This document shows, in pieces, positions 63,546 to 64,000 of a DNA stretch of 64,000 nucleotides. The DNA is from Aplectana chamaeleonis (lineage: Eukaryota; Nematoda; Chromadorea; Rhabditida; Cosmocercidae), in NCBI GenBank assembly GCA_029168955.1, contig JAPDOI010000374.1, forward strand, positions 434,001-498,000, written 5' to 3'. The notes beneath the pieces were generated by a model. That model ran no database searches and was not told where the DNA came from. It saw nothing but the letters and a program-made list of their open reading frames with translations. Position 1 is the first letter of the stretch. Each line of letters opens with the position of its first letter. A program made the position numbers and the translations under genes.

Positions 63546-64000
63546 TATATTAAAGATGTTAAGTGTATTGGTACCGGGTTTGTTGGGGGGGGGGTATCAT
63601 CTTTGAACGTTTCCGGTGCTTTCTTCCAAAACACAAAAGAATAAAAATTATCATGCGACTAACCCAGCAGAATTGCCAACTGCCCCCTTTATCGATTAAT
63701 GACAAACTCGTAACCGAACCAGACGTGATTGCAGCTTACTTAGATAAAGTGCGCAACCTCACCACCGCCTTTTTCAGTTGGGGTGGTCTGTATGTACTGG
63801 TGGAAGTTGAGGCTTTCTCGTCAAAAATAAAACTCAGAGAGCTGAGTTGCTCTGCTTTCTAGTAGCTCAACTATTTTTTCCCTGTAGTTTTTCATTTCGT
63901 GAATCCAACTCAACTTCTTCAATTTTTGCGCAAGTTAACATAGATCTTACTGCTTATTAGTGAACAGTCTAACTTGTTCACACGATCTACGTACTCCAAC
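63546..64000. other. no supported feature at the window end
   Basis: A G run lies at about 63585-63594. The frame at 63563-63862 has no recognisable motif. This may be the 5' part of the family C LINE or its flank; I cannot tell. Confidence 0.4.

Overview
This window is nuclear DNA from an animal, most likely a nematode. It holds one recognisable host gene, Mediator subunit 19 (MED19), assembled here from six phase-compatible exons. The introns have TTTCAG-type acceptors and one is only 55 bp, and the protein's C-terminus is lysine-rich as expected for nematode MED19. The subgroup (perhaps a repeat-rich clade V parasite) is a guess. I see no prokaryotic operons, rRNA genes, CRISPR arrays or defence loci. 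Most of the window is transposable elements, often nested.

Layout. 0-5 kb: the last two exons of an unrecognised minus-strand coiled-coil gene, in a repeat-rich intron with a 42-bp minisatellite and a TCG-rich satellite. 5-8.5 kb: TTAA-flanked MITE, a long palindrome, a tRNA-Ser-like relic. 8.5-13.2 kb: copy 1 of a LINE family I call LINE-alpha, broken by two solo LTRs. 13.7-14.6 kb: a TTA-flanked TIR transposon. 14.8-15.3 kb: three exons of a minus-strand gene, possibly the 5' part of the 0-5 kb gene. 15.9-18.6 kb: a large inverted-repeat element. 19.6-21.3 kb: a truncated, intron-containing tyrosine recombinase gene ended by a LINE fragment. 21.5-25.0 kb: LINE-alpha copy 2, one frameshift from intact. 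25.1-28.8 kb: a second TTA element carrying LINE-alpha copy 3. 30.1-33.2 kb: a dead RTE-type LINE with two palindromic insertions. 33.9-37.9 kb: LINE-alpha copy 5 inside older copy 4. 38.2-51.5 kb: MED19 on the plus strand, with a 9.7-kb intron full of satellites, palindromes, MITEs and a Harbinger-like element. 51.5-63.5 kb: a nested stack in which a CR1-like LINE contains LINE-alpha copy 6, which contains a hAT-like transposon, which contains a TTAA MITE and LINE-alpha copy 7. Each of these four insertions has target-site duplications (TSDs) I could read.

LINE-alpha is the most interesting unit. It is about 3.4-3.5 kb, with one long frame encoding a hydrophobic stretch, a 2A-like GVERNPGP motif, a PHD-type zinc finger, an APE endonuclease, a reverse transcriptase and a C-terminal CCHC-like knuckle. 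It ends in an (AAG)n tail. All five copies with readable TSDs sit at targets whose duplication begins AG or AAG. The main frame has no in-frame ATG before the endonuclease, while a second frame stays open across the 5' end. I found no defence or metabolic system; the novelty here is in transposon biology.
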